NCBI GenBank assembly: GCA_027621175.1
Contig: JAQCCM010000010.1
Coordinates: 1-51,152, forward strand
DNA from: Bacteroidota bacterium
GTDB taxonomy: Bacteria > Bacteroidota > Bacteroidia > Flavobacteriales > Flavobacteriaceae
Direction: 5' to 3'
Length of the DNA stretch: 51,152 nucleotides
The notes under the pieces are model-generated. The model saw only the letters and a list, made by a program, of their open reading frames with translations. It did not search any database and was not told where the DNA came from. A program made the position numbers and the translations under genes. This document shows positions 48,972-51,152 of the stretch, piece by piece. Position 1 is the first letter of the stretch; every line of letters starts with the position of its first letter.

Positions 48972-50037
48972 ACGTTTCGCCGTTTTTGATATTTTGTACC
49001 GTTTCAAAAATCAATTTGATAACGTTTTCGACATCCTCTTGATGTACCATTTCTACAGTTGTGTGCATGTATTTTAGTGGTAATGATATCAATGCAGAAG
49101 GAACGCCACCATTACTGTACGCAAAAGCGTCGGTGTCTGTACCTGTATATCTTGAAGAAGCCAAACGCTGAAATGGAATTTTTTTCGCCTCCGCTGTTTC
49201 GATGATTCTATCTCGAAGCAATTGTTGCACTGCAGGCGCATACGATATTACAGGACCTTTACCTATGGCATTATCGCCTTGTTTTTTTGGATCTAACATT
49301 GGTGTTGTGGTGTCATGGCAAACATCTGTAACTATTGCTACATTTGGTTTTATGGTTTGGGTAATCATTTCTGCTCCCCGTAAACCAATTTCTTCCTGCA
49401 CGGAATTGGTTACATACAACCCGAAAGGAAGCTTGATGTCGTTCTCCTTAAGTAGTCGTGCTACTTCTGCAATCATAAAGCCACCGATTCTGTTGTCCAA
49501 TGCCCTACAAACAAACTTGTCTTTGTTGAGCACTTGAAATGTGTCTGGATAGGTAATGACACAACCCACATGAATGCCTAATTTTTCAACTTCCTCTTTG
49601 TTAGATGCACCAACATCTATGGTAATATTTTCAATTGTTGGTGTTTCTTCTTTTCCAGCCATTCTGGTATGGATAGCAGGCCATCCAAACACCCCTTTTA
49701 CAATGCCGTTTTTGGTGTGGATGTCTACCCATTTTGATGGCGCAATCATATGATCACTACCGCCGTTTCGAATAACAGATATCAACCCTTTGTCCGAAAT
49801 GTAATTGACGTACCAAGAAATTTCGTCTGAGTGTGCTTCAATGACTACTTTAAATTCAGCCTCTGGATTGATAACTCCTACTGCAGTACCATACGTATCA
49901 GTGATAAACTCATCTACATAGGGCTTAAGGTAGTCCATCCATATCTTTTGACTTTCCCATTCGTAGCCTGTAGGTGCGGGGTTGTTCAAATATTGCTTTA
50001 AAAATGCGTGTGATTTTTTATTTAAAATACTGCTCAT
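48955..50037 (-). CDS. M42 family metallopeptidase (aminopeptidase)
   Basis: 360 residues. Family metal ligands: VIEAHSDEISW (His/Asp, about residues 65-75), RALDNRIGGF (Asp, about 180-189; bridging), SVQEEIGLRGAE (Glu pair, about 212-223), VTDVCHDTTTP (Asp, about 236-246) and LKYMHTTVEM near the C-terminus (His). No signal peptide; it should form a cytoplasmic dodecamer that trims peptides. Convergent with acs, divergent from the DUF4294 gene. Confidence 0.94.
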   Translation of the reverse strand: MSSILNKKSHAFLKQYLNNPAPTGYEWESQKIWMDYLKPYVDEFITDTYGTAVGVINPEAEFKVVIEAHSDEISWYVNYISDKGLISVIRNGGSDHMIAPSKWVDIHTKNGIVKGVFGWPAIHTRMAGKEETPTIENITIDVGASNKEEVEKLGIHVGCVITYPDTFQVLNKDKFVCRALDNRIGGFMIAEVARLLKENDIKLPFGLYVTNSVQEEIGLRGAEMITQTIKPNVAIVTDVCHDTTTPMLDPKKQGDNAIGKGPVISYAPAVQQLLRDRIIETAEAKKIPFQRLASSRYTGTDTDAFAYSNGGVPSALISLPLKYMHTTVEMVHQEDVENVIKLIFETVQNIKNGETFSYFS

Positions 50038-50092
50038 TATGCTTTTTTAATTTAGTAGGCTAATTTACAACATATGGGTAAAACAATCTTAT

Positions 50093-50100
50093 TACTTTTG
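50093..50100 (+). promoter_or_regulatory. -7 box TACTTTTG of the DUF4294 gene
   Basis: Exact TAnnTTTG ending 5 nt before the ATG at 50106, so the transcript would be almost leaderless. No -33 TTG at the usual distance. Confidence 0.5.
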
Positions 50101-50105
50101 AACTG

Positions 50106-50705
50106 ATGCAAAAACTTATTTTTTTGGTTGTGGTAATATGTATGAGTTGTCTTTATGGACAACAACAACCGATATATATAGTAGAGGGTGATACACTAGC
50201 CAATCCTTATGTTGATTTGGGAGAAGTAATTGTTCTTCCGAGCTTAAAATTTGATAACTATAACGACTATTTGACATATTATAGACTGCGTAAACGCACT
50301 ATAAAAGTCTATCCGTATGCTAAAATGGCGTCGGAACACTTGGTTGTTTTGAACGATCGCTTGTCTAAAATAAAGCGAAATCGCGCCAAAAAACGATACA
50401 CCAAACGCGTTGAACGCTACTTAGAAGGCGAATTTAAAGAGGAATTAAAGCGCTTAACGCGCTCTGAAGGACGTATTTTAGTTAAATTAATACACCGCGA
50501 AACAGGTCAAACAACACACGATTTGATAAAAAAACTCCGCAGTGGATGGCGTGCTTTTATTTATCAAACTACAGCAAAATTTTTTGATATAGACTTGAAA
50601 ACAACATATAACCCTACTGATGTTGAGGAAGATGCTTTAATCGAGGGGATTTTGCTTCGTGCTTTTACGGATGGAACATTAGATCCTCCTGCGAAAAAAA
50701 AATAA
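50106..50705 (+). CDS. DUF4294 protein, exported
   Basis: 199 residues with a signal peptide (residues 1-18, LIFLVVVICMSCLYGQ; a Cys at 15 could be a lipobox but is poorly placed). The body is basic and helical: YYRLRKRTIKVYPYAKMASEHL (about residues 57-78), then a long Lys/Arg-rich helix (IKRNRAKKRYTKRVERYLEG, about 88-107), RSEGRILVKLIHRETGQTTHD (about 118-138) and SGWRAFIYQTTAKFFDIDLKT. This pattern is DUF4294, a Bacteroidota family of unknown function. Ends in a poly-Lys tail (PPAKKK). Adjacent to M42 peptidase on the opposite strand. Confidence 0.88.
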   Translation: MQKLIFLVVVICMSCLYGQQQPIYIVEGDTLANPYVDLGEVIVLPSLKFDNYNDYLTYYRLRKRTIKVYPYAKMASEHLVVLNDRLSKIKRNRAKKRYTKRVERYLEGEFKEELKRLTRSEGRILVKLIHRETGQTTHDLIKKLRSGWRAFIYQTTAKFFDIDLKTTYNPTDVEEDALIEGILLRAFTDGTLDPPAKKK

Positions 50706-50726
50706 AAATAAATTATAAATATAAGT

Positions 50727-50754
50727 TTGTAGAAATAAAAGGGTTGTATATTTG
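50727..50754 (+). promoter_or_regulatory. rRNA promoter P1 (TTG-N17-TATATTTG)
   Basis: -33 TTTG at 50726-50729 and -7 box TATATTTG at 50747-50754, spacer 17 nt, both consensus. It lies about 250 bp upstream of the 16S gene. An A/T-rich stretch precedes it. Confidence 0.75.
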
Positions 50755-50777
50755 CCATCCGCAAAAAAAGCTGTGGA

Positions 50778-50817
50778 CCACATCAAATAAAAAAAAGTTT
50801 TATTTTTTTTCATGTGG
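50778..50817 (+). repeat. inverted repeat between the two rRNA promoters
   Basis: CCACAT (50778-50783) faces ATGTGG (50812-50817). Between them, an A-rich arm and a T-rich arm can pair with a few mismatches. As DNA, the A/T tracts lie just upstream of P2 and look like an UP element; as RNA from P1, it would be a long hairpin. A TGTGG copy at 50772-50776 can compete for the CCACA strand. Confidence 0.5.
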
Positions 50818-50819
50818 GG

Positions 50820-50849
50820 TTGTCAAAACCAAAAAGCAGTGTATATTTG
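50820..50849 (+). promoter_or_regulatory. rRNA promoter P2 (TTG-N19-TATATTTG)
   Basis: -33 TTG at 50820-50822 and TATATTTG at 50842-50849, spacer 19 nt. It repeats the P1 elements about 95 bp downstream. The leader from here to the 16S start is about 150 nt and holds no coding sequence. Confidence 0.78.
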
Positions 50850-50911
50850 CAACCGCTTTCAAAAAGAAAGTTAAAAAGTTCATTGAATTATTGAGAATGA
50901 CAGCGCGTATA

Positions 50912-50927
50912 CTTCGCTTCGGCGAAG
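50912..50927 (+). other. UUCG-tetraloop hairpin in the rRNA leader
   Basis: CTTCGC-TTCG-GCGAAG: six-pair stem closed by the very stable UUCG loop, about 75 nt before the 16S 5' end. Likely a structural or processing element of the pre-rRNA leader. A boxA element is not clear to me. Confidence 0.6.
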
Positions 50928-51003
50928 AAAATACGAATAGTAAAACAATCATGAGACAGCTCTAATTTGTCAATTTTTTTGTTGTTAATTTTATTTAAAG
51001 TTA

Positions 51004-51152
51004 TACAATGAAGAGTTTGATCCTGGCTCAGGATGAACGCTAGCGGCAGGCTTAACACATGCAAGTCGAACGGTAACATTGGTGCTTGCACCAGATGACG
51101 AGTGGCGCACGGGTGCGTAACGCGTATGCAATCTACCTTTTACTGAAGAATA
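51004..51152 (+). rRNA. 16S ribosomal RNA, 5' fragment
   Basis: The universal 16S 5' region is recognisable (GAGTTTGATCCTGGCTCAG at 51013-51031, then ACACATGCAAGTCGAACGG), followed by variable region V1 and GGCGCACGGGTGCGTAACGC before V2. The sequence GATGAACGCTAGCGGCAGG is typical of Bacteroidota. The start is placed by alignment to the E. coli 5' end and may be off by a few bases. The gene runs off the right edge. Confidence 0.97.

Noticed and set aside
1-51152. CRISPR arrays, insertion sequences, prophage or integrated elements
   Set aside because: No regularly spaced repeats, transposase, integrase or phage structural genes were seen; the left tRNA shows no duplicated 3' end within the window.

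Overview
The window is a 51 kb chromosomal stretch from a member of the Bacteroidota, almost certainly Flavobacteriaceae. The evidence is the 16S rRNA 5' fragment at the right edge, flavobacterial protein variants (1120-residue SecA, 310-residue NusB, long PurM, DUF4294, a cyclophilin-FKBP fusion), many TAnnTTTG -7 promoter boxes, and moderate-to-low GC. I see no prophage, insertion sequence, CRISPR array or obvious transferred island. It is a dense core-genome region, bounded by a cut tRNA-Arg gene on the left and the start of an rRNA operon on the right. I do not assign a genus.

Layout. 1-2 kb: tRNA-Arg, a 49-residue conserved-looking ORF, a cation antiporter and an unknown exported protein. 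2-10.5 kb: type II glutamine synthetase divergent from a seven-gene run (type III glutamine synthetase, purM, b561-like membrane protein, yceI, prfA, pyrF, hydrolase). 10.5-14.2 kb: purU, then a nitrogen operon reading leftward (porin, PII, AmtB). 14.4-17.4 kb: crcB with a small membrane protein, a MazG/HisE-like pyrophosphohydrolase, ilvE, a TIGR01777 epimerase. 17.4-24.8 kb: grpE-dnaJ, mscS, a response regulator with an AAA+ domain but no DNA-binding domain, M28 peptidase, MATE transporter, a small protein, PAP2 phosphatase. 24.7-32.4 kb (leftward): msrA, glycosyltransferase, secA, DUF2795, cobalamin adenosyltransferase, lnt. 32.5-41.5 kb: pssA, lptB-tatC-kdsD, recQ, cyclophilin-FKBP fusion, redoxin, a broken PUR/DUF3276 gene, an ABC exporter. 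41.6-50.7 kb: nusB, DUF1573 lipoprotein, yajC, pyrD, GlsB-like protein, M3 peptidase lipoprotein, acs, M42 peptidase, DUF4294. 50.7-51.15 kb: tandem rRNA promoters, leader, start of 16S.

How the genes fit together. The left third centres on nitrogen and nucleotides: two unrelated glutamine synthetases, PII, AmtB and a porin for ammonium, purM and purU in purines, pyrF and later pyrD in pyrimidines. The middle and right hold cell-envelope functions (secA, yajC, tatC, lnt, lptB, kdsD, pssA), proteostasis (grpE, dnaJ, the fused prolyl isomerase, msrA) and housekeeping.

The most interesting signal is regulatory. The two leftward nitrogen promoters (GSII glnA, and porin-PII-amtB) share an unusual layout. 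Each has a good -7 box with no -33 TTG. In place of the -33 element sits an inverted repeat ACCC-N12-GGGT, and about 42 bp further upstream lies an identical 10-mer, TACCCCCTAA, in the same orientation. This looks like an undescribed nitrogen operator. Other points to recheck are an in-frame stop in a PUR-domain gene, the regulator lacking its HTH and canonical GAFTGA loop, DnaJ and RecQ with reduced zinc sites, -7 boxes lying 4-5 nt from start codons, and five of seven convergent gene pairs that overlap at their 3' ends.
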